A DNA stretch of 64,000 nt from G965230065 sp965230065 (GTDB lineage Bacteria > Bacteroidota > Bacteroidia > Cytophagales > Cyclobacteriaceae): positions 3,286,001-3,350,000 of the forward strand of contig OZ245942.1 in assembly GCA_965230065.1 (NCBI GenBank). The letters run 5' to 3'. Under the pieces are notes generated by a model. That model was not told the DNA's origin and searched no databases. It saw only the letters and a list, made by a program, of their open reading frames with translations. Shown here piece by piece: positions 17,822-26,444 of this stretch. Both the position numbers and the translations under genes were made by a program. Each line of letters begins with the position of its first letter. The stretch's first letter is position 1.

Positions 17822-19999
17822 ATGCACCTGATAAAACTATCACTTTTTCTGCTTATACTTTTAGGTTTTCAACCCATTTTCGGCCAAAACCAACTCACGC
17901 TGGAAGATATTTTCGGTTCTGATAAGTTTAACGGAAAAACTATCAGCAGCATTCAATGGCGGCCCGATGGGGAAGCTTTCACTTTTACAAAAAGGAATGA
18001 AGATTCCGGTTTATTGGATATTTATGAACACAGTGTAGTTACGGGAGAAAATACGTTGATGATTGCTGGCAATGATTTGCAATACAATGGCGAACTGATT
18101 CAAATGAGCAGTTACCAGTGGACCGAAGGGGGAAAATATATTCTGCTGGCCGGCCCGGTTACCCAAATTTACCGCCGCTCTTCCCAGGCGCCATATTATT
18201 TGTATGAAGTTGCCACAAAAAAACTAACTGCCCTTGCAAACGGTGACGATAACCTACGCAATGTCAAGCTTTCGCCCGATGGGGAAAAAGTGGGTTATGT
18301 GCAGGAATATAATATTTATGTGGTTGATTTGGCAAGCGGAAAGAAAAAGGCCATTACAAAAGACGGGAACGAAAATATTCTCAATGGGGAACCTGACTGG
18401 GTATATGAAGAAGAATTTTCCCTGGCTGATGCCTGGCACTGGTCACCCGATGGTAGTAAAATCGCTTTTTGGCGTACCGATCAGGGGCGGGTAAAGAATT
18501 TTTACCTGGTAGATGAGTTGCATCAGTACAATGAAATTTCACCTTTGAAATATCCCAAAGCAGGAGAAAAAAACGCCATTGTACAAATTGGGATGGCGGA
18601 TGTAAATTCGGGAAACACCGTGTGGGCAGACCTGGGGGAAGAAACCAATATGTATATCCCCCGGATATTCTGGACCAATGACGGCGGACAGTTGGCCGTG
18701 ATGCGCCTCAATCGCCATCAGAATTTCATGGAGCTGCTGATGATAAACCCCGAAACCGGTGAGGGAAATGTAGTGATAGCTGACGAAGACGAAGCCTGGC
18801 TGGACGTAGACCATAAAATGGCCTTTTTACAGCAAAAAGAGCAAATTGTGTGGACTTCCGAAAAGAGTGGTTTTCGCCATATTTACATCCAAGATTATGA
18901 CGGTAATCAGATAAACCAAATTACCGATGGGGATTGGGAAGTTTCTGATATTGTGGGCATAGATGAAAAGAAAGACTTTGTTTACTTTTATGGAAAAAAA
19001 GATTCACACCTGGAGCAAAACCTCTACCGGGTAAAGTTAAACGGCAAAAAGCTGGAAAACATTTCTGGCCAAGGGGGGTGGCATACAGCCAAGTTTTCCC
19101 CTGATTACGAATATTTTGTAGGTTCTTATTCTAACGTTTCTACGCCCACACAAATCAGCCTGCGCAAATCTGACGGAACATTTGTGCGCATGTTGGAAGA
19201 GAACGCCATTGCAGCCATGAAAGAGTATAATATGGTTTTTCCTGAATTTTTAACCTTTACTACTACAGATGGTACCGAATTGCACGGTTACATGATGAAA
19301 CCCCATGATTTTGACCCTGCAAAAAAATATCCGGTGCTGGTGTACGGGTACGGCGGGCCGGCTTCCCAAATTGTGCTCAACCGCTGGGGTGGTAATCGCA
19401 CTTTGTGGCATCAGTACATGACAGAACAGGGATATATTGTTTTTTGTGTAGACAATCGGGGCACCGGAGGTCGGGGCAAAGCCTTCAAAAACCTGGCGTA
19501 TGGCGACCTCAGCAAGTGGGCCGTGCATGACCAGATAGAAGGTGCCAAGTACTTGGCAACACTGCCTTATGTAGATGCTGACCGCCTTGGCTTTTGGGGT
19601 TGGAGCGGAGGCGGATATCTCACCCTGATGATGCTCACCCGGGGTGCCGATTATTTCAAAGCCGGGGTTTCTGTAGCCCCTGTTTCAGATTTCCGGCTGT
19701 ATGACACGATATGGACAGAAAGATACATGGGCCTGCCCGGCGAAAATGAAGATGGATACAAAGATGCCAATGCCTTAAACTATGCCGGGTTGCTGGAAGG
19801 TGATCTACTAATTGTGCACGGTACGGGCGACGATAATGTCCACTACCAAAATGCCTTACAGATGATTAATGCGTTGCAGGCAAAAAACAAACAGTTTGAA
19901 ATGATGCTGTACGCTAACCGGAACCACCGGATTTCCGGAGGGAATACGCAGCTTCACTTGTTTACGAAGATTTCCAGGTTTTTGAAGGAGAGCTTATAA
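17822..19999 (+). CDS. S9 family dipeptidyl peptidase IV-type protease (copy 1)
   Basis: A 725-residue secreted serine peptidase: signal peptide (LSLFLLILLGFQPIFGQ), DPP-IV beta-propeller domain with the EpxWVYEEEF motif region (PDWVYEEEFSLADAWHWSPDG, about 190-210) that holds the substrate-binding Glu pair, and a C-terminal alpha/beta-hydrolase. The nucleophile Ser is in GWSGGGY (about 595; GWSYGGY is more usual), Asp in TGDDNVHY (about 669) and His in NRNHRISGG (about 701). It removes N-terminal dipeptides from peptides, probably in the periplasm. A second copy lies at 24062. Its 3' end overlaps the convergent PIN toxin gene by 6 bases. Confidence 0.93.
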   Translation: MHLIKLSLFLLILLGFQPIFGQNQLTLEDIFGSDKFNGKTISSIQWRPDGEAFTFTKRNEDSGLLDIYEHSVVTGENTLMIAGNDLQYNGELIQMSSYQWTEGGKYILLAGPVTQIYRRSSQAPYYLYEVATKKLTALANGDDNLRNVKLSPDGEKVGYVQEYNIYVVDLASGKKKAITKDGNENILNGEPDWVYEEEFSLADAWHWSPDGSKIAFWRTDQGRVKNFYLVDELHQYNEISPLKYPKAGEKNAIVQIGMADVNSGNTVWADLGEETNMYIPRIFWTNDGGQLAVMRLNRHQNFMELLMINPETGEGNVVIADEDEAWLDVDHKMAFLQQKEQIVWTSEKSGFRHIYIQDYDGNQINQITDGDWEVSDIVGIDEKKDFVYFYGKKDSHLEQNLYRVKLNGKKLENISGQGGWHTAKFSPDYEYFVGSYSNVSTPTQISLRKSDGTFVRMLEENAIAAMKEYNMVFPEFLTFTTTDGTELHGYMMKPHDFDPAKKYPVLVYGYGGPASQIVLNRWGGNRTLWHQYMTEQGYIVFCVDNRGTGGRGKAFKNLAYGDLSKWAVHDQIEGAKYLATLPYVDADRLGFWGWSGGGYLTLMMLTRGADYFKAGVSVAPVSDFRLYDTIWTERYMGLPGENEDGYKDANALNYAGLLEGDLLIVHGTGDDNVHYQNALQMINALQAKNKQFEMMLYANRNHRISGGNTQLHLFTKISRFLKESL

Positions 20000-20395
20000 G
20001 TCTTTTAAAGAAACAAACTTTGGCTGGTACAGTTTGATACCTGGCACATCTTCAAAATCTTTCTTATTGGTGGTGAAAATTTCATACTTGTTCATGAGGG
20101 CAGTAGCGGCAATCAAGCGGTCTGCAATAAAGATCCTTTGAGGTAGCCCTCTTACCAATTGATAAAACTTTTTGCTGATGGTTTGGTCTATGTGCTGTAA
20201 ATTGAGATTATGTAGCAATTTCAAAGTAGTTTGTCTTTCATCCTTTCTTAATCCTTTTATTATTTCTGCGTAAGTAACTACACTAATAACACCATTTTGG
20301 TAGGTAATAGCATCCTCAATTTCTTTTCTGTAATTTTCCTTTCCTCGGATTGCGAGAATTAAAATATTTGTATCAATCAGGATTCTCTTTCCCAT
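19994..20395 (-). CDS. PIN-domain toxin, VapC-like
   Basis: A 133-residue PIN-domain protein, the probable ribonuclease toxin of a type II pair. The acidic residues are in place: Asp in ILIDTNIL (about 7), Glu in YAEIIKG (about 44), and Asp in FIADRLIAATA (about 95), followed by IFTTNKKDFE. The ATG at 20395 is preferred; a GTG 15 bases upstream is possible. It overlaps the end of the antitoxin gene by 19 bases, typical of coupled VapBC genes, and slightly overlaps the convergent peptidase. Confidence 0.88.
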   Translation of the reverse strand: MGKRILIDTNILILAIRGKENYRKEIEDAITYQNGVISVVTYAEIIKGLRKDERQTTLKLLHNLNLQHIDQTISKKFYQLVRGLPQRIFIADRLIAATALMNKYEIFTTNKKDFEDVPGIKLYQPKFVSLKDL

Positions 20396-20703
20396 AATTT
20401 TCTTCTCCACTCATTTATATCTTCCATATCTTTTCTATCAGCCCACATCCCGAAGACTGCCTGCATCGCTTCTTTTGCTTTTTCCGGGTTCCCGGGCACA
20501 AAAGAGGATTCATTTTCAGCCTTCTTGCTTACTTTTTTCTTGAGTTTTTGAGGGGGGGGCGCTGGATTTCTGCCTTTTACCAAACCGATTTTTTCCTGTT
20601 CTTTTTTGGAAAGTGTAGAAAACTTGATGCCCATTTTTTTTGCCATGGCTTTCAGCAGTTCCAGTTCCTGTTTGCTTTTGGGCTTTAATAAGATCGTATC
20701 CAT
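20377..20703 (-). CDS. Antitoxin partner of the PIN toxin
   Basis: A 108-residue basic protein starting MDTILLKPKSKQELELLKAMA, a helical N-terminus with a Lys/Pro-rich middle and a C-terminal tail ending RRKLWERES. That tail is the usual toxin-binding end of small antitoxins next to PIN genes. The ATG at 20703 is chosen because upstream in-frame residues look non-coding. Family (Phd-, AbrB- or other VapB type) cannot be set. Position and overlap with the toxin are the main support. Confidence 0.78.
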   Translation of the reverse strand: MDTILLKPKSKQELELLKAMAKKMGIKFSTLSKKEQEKIGLVKGRNPAPPPQKLKKKVSKKAENESSFVPGNPEKAKEAMQAVFGMWADRKDMEDINEWRRKLWERES

Positions 20704-20858
20704 TATGCGCAACTTTGAGGTCTTACTTTGGTAAACGAAATAAAGGTAATTTTGGTCTGAATTACAAGGTGAATGAAATACCAAAAAATAAAAAAAGGGA
20801 AGCGAGCTCATGACTCCACTTCCCCAGGGTGATGAAATTTTTAATTCAGTAATGCCAG

Positions 20859-21446
20859 CTATTGGTCATTATAACTGAACATCTCACTCACGCGGTTGTA
20901 GTAGCTAATGATCAGGTACATATTGGCACCATCATTATAGCTTTTAATTTTGTTCTTTTTCTTGAAGTCATGTACTTCGGCTTCAAAGTCATTCATCAGA
21001 GGAAGCACATCTTTTTTAAATCGCTTGATTTCTTTTACTTTTCCATCCACTACACGGTACCATTCATCTATGGTATAGGCATCATCAGCATAGAACACGT
21101 CAAATTCGGTGACCCTGCGCAGCAAACCTATTTTTCCAGTAGCTACTACCTGAAACAGTTTTTTGCTTTTGCGGTCTCCAAATTTATCAGAACGATATTC
21201 AAAGCTTTGGTATAGCCTTTTATTGTCACATTCATCTACAGTAATAATTTTATCTATCATAGAGGAGTGAAAAGAAAGCATTACACTGTCGCGCTCTACT
21301 ACGATGCGGTCGGTGCCGAAGTCAATATCCACAACACCTTCCATTGACATTTGGTTGGATAAATATACTTTTCCCCAGCGGGCAGGCTGGGCAATGGCTG
21401 TAAGGTTTAAAAGGGCCAGGCTAAATAAAACTACTACTGATTTCAT
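20859..21446 (-). CDS. Secreted hypothetical protein
   Basis: A 195-residue protein with a signal peptide (VVVLFSLALLNLTAIAQ) and a mixed charged mature part. It opens PARWGKVYLSNQMSMEGVVDIDFGTDRIVV and ends with a Lys-rich helix (HDFKKKNKIKSY). I do not recognise a domain. It is monocistronic, with a -7-like element about 50 bases upstream. Confidence 0.75.
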   Translation of the reverse strand: MKSVVVLFSLALLNLTAIAQPARWGKVYLSNQMSMEGVVDIDFGTDRIVVERDSVMLSFHSSMIDKIITVDECDNKRLYQSFEYRSDKFGDRKSKKLFQVVATGKIGLLRRVTEFDVFYADDAYTIDEWYRVVDGKVKEIKRFKKDVLPLMNDFEAEVHDFKKKNKIKSYNDGANMYLIISYYNRVSEMFSYNDQ

Positions 21447-21976
21447 ATTTAATTCTGTTTTTGCTGTTGTATATATTTTGGGTAACTCTCACAACAAAGG
21501 TATGTAATTTTTTTTATAAAAAACATAACTTTTTATAAAAAAATTATATTTATCTAATAAATATTTACATATATCAATGAATAAAAACCTAAAATATCAA
21601 TAGTATATATATATAGTATAAAATATATTCTCTGTTATTTTAATAGATAATATTCTGATTTTCAGCTACTTATATAAAAGGCAGCTGAAAAGTAAGAAAA
21701 TAGAAGGCAGGTTGTTAGGTAGGCCGATTGCCAGAACCCTACATCTGTAAGGATTTTAGCTTTCGGTAAGAAAGTTACGCAGATAAACCAAAAACTGCAA
21801 GTAGTGGGCAGGTTGGCATGAGGATATTAGCTTAAAAAAGATAAAAACTGTTTTGAGTTACAGGGAATATTGTATGCTTCAAATAATATCCTGATATTTA
21901 AAGAGTGGGTGGGTTGGTGTTATGTATGCATTAATTCGAATTTTTACAAAGGCGCTCAACCTTAAATAAAGTAATT
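21447..21976. other. AT-rich divergent intergenic region
   Basis: A 530-base gap between the minus-strand hypothetical gene and the plus-strand cyclase. Bases 21510-21660 are extremely AT-rich with TATATA runs and TTTTTATAAAA repeats; 21660-21960 is more mixed. No ORF, tRNA or strong hairpin is seen. Confidence 0.5.
21495..21502 (-). promoter_or_regulatory. Candidate -7 element for the secreted hypothetical gene
   Basis: The minus strand reads TACCTTTG followed by T, matching TAnnTTTG, 48 bases before the start at 21446. No clear TTTG -33 box is present; the upstream bases are T-rich. Confidence 0.35.
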
Positions 21977-22807
21977 ATGAGAGTAATACTTTTACCGTTC
22001 GCATTTATCCTATTTGGGATGTGTTCTCAGCCGCAGAAGCAGGATACTCCTGACGCAATCCCGCTGACGAGCTCTTCTTTTCTTTCTGGTAAAATTATAG
22101 ACCTGACGTATGCCTTTGATAGCAGTACGATTTACTGGCCTACAGAAACCGGGTTTGTGTTTGAGCAGGCTGCCAAGGGTTATACAGAAAAAGGCTACTA
22201 TTACACTGCCAATGCCTTTTGTGCGGCAGAACATGGAGGAACGCACCTAGATGCCCCCATCCACTTTGCTGAAGGCCGGCAGACCGTTGATGCCATCCCG
22301 TTACGCAATCTGATTGCCCCGGGAATTGTGATCGATGTGCGTGGTAAGGCAGCGGATAACCCAGACTATCAGGTGTCGGTGAGTGACTTGGAGCAATGGG
22401 AAACACAATATGGGCAGATTCCGGCGGGCACCATTATTCTGTTACGTACCGGTTTTGGTAAATATTGGCCTGATCGTATGCGTTATCTGGGTACAGATGA
22501 ACAAGGTGCGGAAGCTGTTGCTAAACTTCACTTTCCCGGCTTGCACCCTGATGCAGCCCGATGGCTCATAGAGAACCGATCTGTAAAAGCCATCGGACTG
22601 GACACACCCAGTATAGATTATGGGCAATCACAACTTTTTGGAACACATCAGGCGCTTTTTAAAGAAAATATTCCGGCTTTTGAGAATGTTGCACATCTGG
22701 ATCAGTTGCCCCCACAAGGATTCCTTATCATTGCCCTGCCTATGAAAATCGGGAAGGGAAGTGGTGCTCCACTTCGTATCGTTGCTATAGTACCCGGAAA
22801 ACAGTAA
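21977..22807 (+). CDS. Secreted cyclase-family (kynurenine formamidase-like) hydrolase
   Basis: A 276-residue protein with an N-terminal hydrophobic segment (ILLPFAFILFGMCSQ) that is either a signal peptide or an atypical lipoprotein signal. The mature part carries HGGTHLDAPIHF (about residues 86-97), the metal-binding HxGTHxDxPxHF signature of the cyclase/KynB family, and GLDTPSIDYG (about 213-222). These enzymes hydrolyse amide or ester bonds in a metal-dependent way. Export to the envelope is unusual for KynB, so a different substrate is likely. No kyn genes are nearby. Confidence 0.85.
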   Translation: MRVILLPFAFILFGMCSQPQKQDTPDAIPLTSSSFLSGKIIDLTYAFDSSTIYWPTETGFVFEQAAKGYTEKGYYYTANAFCAAEHGGTHLDAPIHFAEGRQTVDAIPLRNLIAPGIVIDVRGKAADNPDYQVSVSDLEQWETQYGQIPAGTIILLRTGFGKYWPDRMRYLGTDEQGAEAVAKLHFPGLHPDAARWLIENRSVKAIGLDTPSIDYGQSQLFGTHQALFKENIPAFENVAHLDQLPPQGFLIIALPMKIGKGSGAPLRIVAIVPGKQ

Positions 22808-23064
22808 GGAGATGACTGCGCAATTGAGGGCAGTATTGAATGAAGTTTGATAATGAACAGTGCTTATAGGTACAAAATGAAAATAGAACTTAAAGGGAGC
22901 ATTGAATATAATAAATATAAAAATTTTTCAAGAAATTTTAAATATGTTTGAAATTTTTATAAGGAAAAGCTATTTTATGTAACATTTACTTATAAAGTAT
23001 CGCTTTAGTGGTTATATTGCAATACTACTTAAATAGTGAGTAATATCAATTTGGATAACTGTAT

Positions 23065-23814
23065 ATGCAAACGAAGAAAATTGAGATCATTCCTTCTATC
23101 TCAATCATAGACAAGAAAATAACCCGTTTGAAACGAGGTGATTTTTCGCTCGATCAGGTGTATGACGAATCTCCGGTAGACCTTGCCCGTAAATTTGAAG
23201 ACCACGGAATTACCAAGCTCCAATTGGTTGATTTGGACGGGACAAGAAATGGCAAGCCTGTTCACTATCATATACTGGAAGCCATTGCCGGACATACCAG
23301 TTTACAGGTAGATTTTGCCGGGGGACTGCATACCGATGGGGATGTAAGCAAAGCCTTTGAATACGGGGCACAATCTGTAACGGCGGCCACCCTGGCCGTG
23401 AATAACCGGGAAGAATTTGCTTCCTGGATTGTAACCTATGGACGCGAAAAAATTGCCCTGGGCGCTGATGCCATAAGCGATACACCCGAGGGGCGAAAAG
23501 TAGCCATCAAAGGCTGGCAAACTGACTCAAAGATTGACCTTTTCGAGCATGTAGAATACTTTTATACCCGCAGCCTGAAATACCTCAAAACCAGCGATGT
23601 GTCTAAAGATGGTATCCTGGAAGGCCCTTCTTTTCAACTGTACCATGACCTGATCCAGAAATTTCCAGGCATCCACCTGATTGCCAGCGGAGGGGTGCAT
23701 AAAATTGAAGATATAGAACGGTTGCGCGATTTGGGGGTTTACGGCGTTGTATTTGGCAGGGCTTATTATGAAGGCAACATCAAGTTGAAAGATATAGAAA
23801 AGTTTTTGGCCTGA
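23065..23814 (+). CDS. HisA-like TIM-barrel protein lacking a catalytic Asp
   Basis: A 249-residue (beta/alpha)8 protein clearly of the HisA family (ProFAR isomerase of histidine synthesis): VDLDGTRNGKPVHYHIL, DFAGGLHTDGD, LGADAI, SKDGILEGPSF and LIASGGVHKIED. It opens IIPSISIIDKK, where HisA proteins normally have IPAID; the conserved first catalytic Asp is Ser (about residue 13). The loop after strand 4 reads VTAATLAV where VTGGS-type sequence is usual. It is not in a his operon. It is probably a paralog with altered chemistry; a diverged but working HisA cannot be excluded. Confidence 0.85.
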   Translation: MQTKKIEIIPSISIIDKKITRLKRGDFSLDQVYDESPVDLARKFEDHGITKLQLVDLDGTRNGKPVHYHILEAIAGHTSLQVDFAGGLHTDGDVSKAFEYGAQSVTAATLAVNNREEFASWIVTYGREKIALGADAISDTPEGRKVAIKGWQTDSKIDLFEHVEYFYTRSLKYLKTSDVSKDGILEGPSFQLYHDLIQKFPGIHLIASGGVHKIEDIERLRDLGVYGVVFGRAYYEGNIKLKDIEKFLA

Positions 23815-23819
23815 TTAAT

Positions 23820-24011
23820 TTACATTTTTTGCAACCTGTTATCATACAAATACCATTGCTTGTCAACGATTTCAGCCCTGAAATCAGAATGCTTTGGGTT
23901 TAATAAATAGTTAGCTTCTATAAAATTGTGCACAGGAGGGACTTTAAGCACAGCTGACTTTTCGTGCTTTAGCCATTGGCTGCCAATAGATTTGGTGATT
24001 TTTTCCCTCAA
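23820..24011 (-). pseudogene. Truncated RES-domain fragment (toxin remnant)
   Basis: A 63-residue frame opening from TTG. It reads like the C-terminal third of a RES domain: IGSQWLKHEKSAVLKVPPV, then NYLLNPKHSDF, then a final YDNRL. This matches the family pattern GxxWL...S..L.VPS, N.L.NP.HPDF and FDPRL. The open frame continues upstream for about 16 codons, to a stop overlapping the start of the peptidase gene, but the N-terminal two thirds are missing. Full RES proteins are about 150 residues and are usually preceded by a Xre antitoxin; none is here. It is likely a decayed RES-Xre locus. Confidence 0.7.
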
Positions 24012-24061
24012 CCATACTAATTTTGGCTTATCTTCGTAGTTTTCATAAACTTCTGTTTGCT

Positions 24062-26284
24062 ATGCGCCAAAATCTTCATTCATACGTTTTCTTACTTTTT
24101 TTCAGTCTTTTCCTGTATCATCCGGTAATCTCTCAAAAGCAGGCTTACCAAAATCTTCGGGAAGCCCTTTTTGCGAGTGGTAAACTTAGTGGAAATGGCG
24201 GCCCACAAAGTGTAAACTGGATTAATGAAGGCAATCACTTTTCCTTTATGGAAAATAACCCGGAAACCGAACAGGCTGAAATCAAGTCATACGACCCAGA
24301 AACCGGAGAAGCGTTGTTTATTTTCAGTGCTGCAGGGTTAAGCTTCCCCGATAGCAATGAACCCTTTCAATATCGTAGTTTTCAGTGGTCCGAAGATTCA
24401 AAGTATTTGCTTTTTCAAACCAACTTTCGTCCAGTATGGCGCAACTCCGGCACTTCAGACTACTACTTTTACAGCATTGAAAACAAAACCCTGCAACTGG
24501 TGGCAAAAGATGCGCGCACGGCTGAGCTTTCGCCCAACGGAAAAATGGTGGGCTACGAAAGGGAAGGCAACCTGTTTGTATATGATTTTGAATTACAAAA
24601 AGAAACCCAACTCACCGAAGATGCACAGGAAAATTTGTACAATGGCCGTTTCGGTTGGGTATACGAAGAAGAATTTGGCATTGCACAAGCCTGGGAGTGG
24701 TCTCCTGATAGTCGCTACATTGCTTTTTGGCAAAGCGACGAACGTGAGGTGCCTATATATCAAATCACCGACTTTTCAGGGCAACACCCCGATTACGTAA
24801 AAATTCCATATCCGAAAGTGGGGGATACCAATCCGGTGGTCAAAATCGGGGTGATTGATGTGCAGAATAAATCCCAAAAATGGATGGATGTACCTTTGAA
24901 TGGCGGATACATTCCCCGTTTGTACTGGACTTCCGTACCCGGACAACTGGCTGTAGTACACCTTAACCGCCTGCAAAATCACCTGAAACTCTATTTTTAT
25001 GAAGCAACTTCCGGAAAAGGCAGGCTGGTGATGGAAGAACAGTCTGATGCATGGATTGATGTGTTTGACTTTTTTGCCGGTATTTACCATTACTTTTTCT
25101 TTCCCGAAGATACCGATGAGTTTTTCTGGATTTCGGACCGGGACGGATATAGCCACATTTACCGCTACAACTACGAAGGGGAACTGCTCAACCAGGTTAC
25201 GCAGGGCGAGTGGGAAGTGGTTTTTGTGCATGCTGTGGATGCGAAAGACAAAACCATCTATTATTCCTCTACCGAAGCATCACCCCTGGAGCGGCATCTT
25301 TATTCCGTTCGCTTTGATGGCAAGAAAAAAAACAAGCTAACCCAGACAGAAGGGCGGCACCACATTGACTTCTCGCCCAATGGAAAATATTATATTGACG
25401 AGTACTCCAATCTGAGTACGCCCAAACAGGTAGAGCTTTGGAGCACCAAAGGTAAAATCCTGGAGAAGTTGGAAGAAAACAAAGAGGTCAATGCATTTAT
25501 CAGCCAAAATGTGTACGCCCCCAAAGAACTGTTCAGCTTTACCACTTCAGATGGGCAAAAACTGGATGGCTACATTATCAAGCCCGCGAACTTTGATGAA
25601 AACAAAAAGTATCCGCTGGTACTCAATATTTATGGGGGGCCGGGGGCGCAATCGGTGTACAATGAGTTTGCTACCAACGGTTGGGAACAATACCTGGCGC
25701 AGGAAGGATACGTGATTGCCAGCGTAAACAACCGGGGCAGCGGAGGCTACGGCAGTGAATTTGAGAAAGTAGTGTACGAGCAGCTGGGCAAATGGGAAAG
25801 CCATGATTTTGTGGAAACCGTACAACATTTGAGCAAATATGCCTGGATTGACGGGGAAAATATGGCTATTCGTGGCCACAGCTACGGTGGTTACATGGCC
25901 AGCTACACCATGCTTACCCATCCTGGCATTTTTAAAGTGGCTTTGGTGGGTGCCCCGGTGACAGACTACCGCCTGTACGATACCATTTACACTGAGCGTT
26001 ACATGGGATTGCTGCCCGAAAACAACGAAAAATACATCCAGAGTTCACCTATTACCTTTGCCGGACAACTGGAAGGAAAAATGTTCATTGCCCATTCAAT
26101 GATGGACGAAAACGTGCATGTGCAAAACACCCTCCAATTGGTAAAAGCCCTGACAGACCAGGGCAAAGATGCCGACCTGCGCATTTACCCACCGGGTGCC
26201 CACGGCGTGGCTTACAATACCCCCAGTTTTATATTGCTTTATAGCCAGTATACCGATTATTTGAATAGGTATTTGAAGAATTGA
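24062..26284 (+). CDS. S9 family dipeptidyl peptidase IV-type protease (copy 2)
   Basis: A 740-residue secreted peptidase with a signal peptide (SYVFLLFFSLFLYHPVISQ), beta-propeller domain with WVYEEEFGIAQAWEWSPDS (about 200-218) and a hydrolase domain with Ser in GHSYGGYM (about 606), Asp in MMDENVHV (about 681) and His in GAHGVAY (about 713). The ATG at 24062 is preferred over 24023 because it gives a normal signal peptide and clears the RES remnant. It is paralogous to the gene at 17822, with the same domain order, but the nucleophile elbow and the His context differ, suggesting different specificity. Confidence 0.92.
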   Translation: MRQNLHSYVFLLFFSLFLYHPVISQKQAYQNLREALFASGKLSGNGGPQSVNWINEGNHFSFMENNPETEQAEIKSYDPETGEALFIFSAAGLSFPDSNEPFQYRSFQWSEDSKYLLFQTNFRPVWRNSGTSDYYFYSIENKTLQLVAKDARTAELSPNGKMVGYEREGNLFVYDFELQKETQLTEDAQENLYNGRFGWVYEEEFGIAQAWEWSPDSRYIAFWQSDEREVPIYQITDFSGQHPDYVKIPYPKVGDTNPVVKIGVIDVQNKSQKWMDVPLNGGYIPRLYWTSVPGQLAVVHLNRLQNHLKLYFYEATSGKGRLVMEEQSDAWIDVFDFFAGIYHYFFFPEDTDEFFWISDRDGYSHIYRYNYEGELLNQVTQGEWEVVFVHAVDAKDKTIYYSSTEASPLERHLYSVRFDGKKKNKLTQTEGRHHIDFSPNGKYYIDEYSNLSTPKQVELWSTKGKILEKLEENKEVNAFISQNVYAPKELFSFTTSDGQKLDGYIIKPANFDENKKYPLVLNIYGGPGAQSVYNEFATNGWEQYLAQEGYVIASVNNRGSGGYGSEFEKVVYEQLGKWESHDFVETVQHLSKYAWIDGENMAIRGHSYGGYMASYTMLTHPGIFKVALVGAPVTDYRLYDTIYTERYMGLLPENNEKYIQSSPITFAGQLEGKMFIAHSMMDENVHVQNTLQLVKALTDQGKDADLRIYPPGAHGVAYNTPSFILLYSQYTDYLNRYLKN

Positions 26285-26351
26285 GAAGGTGTTTTTTATA
26301 TGGAGAATAGGATGCCATGCATTTAAACACTTGTCAGTTGCAGGCTTCTGT

Positions 26352-26382
26352 ACTTTGTCAAAGCTCCGAACTTTGACAAAGT
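26352..26382. repeat. ACTTTGTCAAAG palindrome
   Basis: A perfect 12-bp stem (26352-26363 with 26371-26382) and a 7-base loop, between the convergent S9 peptidase and the small membrane protein gene. It could terminate both genes. The low-GC stem and lack of a T-run fit a dispersed repeat. Confidence 0.7.
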
Positions 26383-26444
26383 TAGAGCACCTTTGAGAGG
26401 AACTTAGTTCCCTGCTAGGTGGGTCAAAGTTTTAAATTTAGCAG

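Noticed and set aside
21510..21660. AT-rich runs considered as a replication origin or attachment site.
   Set aside because: No DnaA boxes, iterons or flanking integrase were found; it is just AT-rich intergenic DNA.
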